Assembly (NCBI RefSeq): GCF_900143265.1
Contig: NZ_FRDJ01000006.1
Location: forward strand, 1 to 64,000
Source of the DNA: Fervidobacterium gondwanense DSM 13020
Lineage (GTDB): Bacteria > Thermotogota > Thermotogae > Thermotogales > Fervidobacteriaceae
DNA length: 64,000 nucleotides
Direction of reading: 5' to 3'
The notes under the pieces are model-generated. The model made no database searches and was not told where the DNA came from. It saw nothing but the letters and a program-made list of their open reading frames with translations. The number at the start of each line of letters is the position of its first letter. Within the stretch, counting starts at the first letter, position 1. Made by a program: the position numbers and the translations under genes. Below, piece by piece: positions 63,937-64,000 of this stretch.

Positions 63937-64000
63937 TTAGCGGGTAGCAAGCCATCTCAGAAATACCTTTGTTCCTTTTCCTGGTGATGTCTCATAAATT
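63937..64000 (-). CDS. Histidine kinase, C-terminal end (cut by window edge)
   Basis: The last 20 codons of a gene on the minus strand, ending TSPGKGTKVFLRWLATR then TAA. The GKGT motif and terminal beta-strand are typical of the last part of the HATPase domain of LytS-type sensor kinases. It is followed by the LytTR response regulator, which supports the call. The rest lies outside the window. Confidence 0.75.
   Translation of the reverse strand, partial: IYETSPGKGTKVFLRWLATR

Noticed and set aside
1-64000. tRNA, rRNA, CRISPR array or prophage
   Set aside because: No cloverleaf-like segment, ribosomal RNA stretch, regularly spaced repeat or phage gene cluster was seen in the intergenic DNA, which is mostly under 200 bases per gap.

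Overview
The window is a dense, mostly housekeeping stretch of a bacterial chromosome from the Thermotogae, most likely a Fervidobacterium or close relative. I infer this from family resemblance and gene order only: dnaK split from hrcA-grpE-dnaJ, an IspH-ribosomal S1 fusion between cmk and der, the lysS-SurA-like pair, moderately AT-rich DNA, frequent TTG/GTG starts with strong GGAGG ribosome sites, and secreted proteins of Thermotogae type. No tRNA, rRNA, CRISPR array or complete mobile element is visible. The only transposon trace is the tail of an IS110-type transposase at the left edge.

Layout. (1) 1-552: transposase tail and a 335-base non-coding stretch. (2) 553-13078, plus strand: one tightly packed cluster with an HD phosphohydrolase, coaX, a B12-type radical SAM protein, a site-2-protease homologue that has lost its zinc motif, a coiled-coil/ZapA pair, murI, rapZ-yvcK-whiA, nrdR, greA, lysS and a membrane-anchored SurA-like protein. 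A second SurA-like paralogue, a short-chain dehydrogenase and an unusual purH follow to 16535. (3) 16528-21129: a secreted zinc phospholipase/nuclease-like protein (minus), then a YhaO/YhaN-like nuclease-ATPase pair. (4) 21130-23515: a hemerythrin/PAS protein and a cupin behind an apparent CRP/FNR-type operator, then a small secreted protein. (5) 23537-28343, minus: dnaK with CIRCE, galM, an M3 oligopeptidase; panB diverges. (6) 29308-46482, minus: a 17-kb run of same-strand genes, gatA-gatB-(secreted barrel-like protein)-hemW-ftsW-murG-murC-smc-(PAS/GAF)-fliJ-(DUF218)-rhomboid-ansA-(AI-2E transporter). (7) 46631-57639, plus: flavin reductase-like protein, transaldolase, aspS, STAS protein, cmk, ispH-S1 fusion, der, Cys-cluster protein, HD-GYP protein, rpsB with a structured leader. 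(8) 57678-58568, minus: EamA transporter. (9) 58714-63150, plus: hrcA-grpE-dnaJ with a second CIRCE, then an anchored repeat protein. (10) 63162-64000, minus: LytTR response regulator and the end of its histidine kinase.

How parts work together. The window holds both halves of the HrcA heat-shock circuit, the repressor and two CIRCE-like operators about 33 kb apart. Peptidoglycan synthesis is represented by murI, murC, murG, ftsW and the RapZ/YvcK branch, next to division and chromosome factors (ZapA-like, WhiA, Smc, Der). GatA/GatB and AspRS could together make amidated tRNAs, but gatC is not here. Many promoters show a TGn-extended -10 box without a clear -35.

Most worth a second look: the His-to-Arg replaced site-2-protease homologue with an apparent CTG start; a PurH whose transformylase half lacks every standard catalytic motif; an internal ribosome site at the IspH/S1 junction that could release free S1; a perfect palindrome placed at about -41.5 before the hemerythrin gene; and a nested-helix leader before rpsB. 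I did not find a clear, wholly new multi-gene system.
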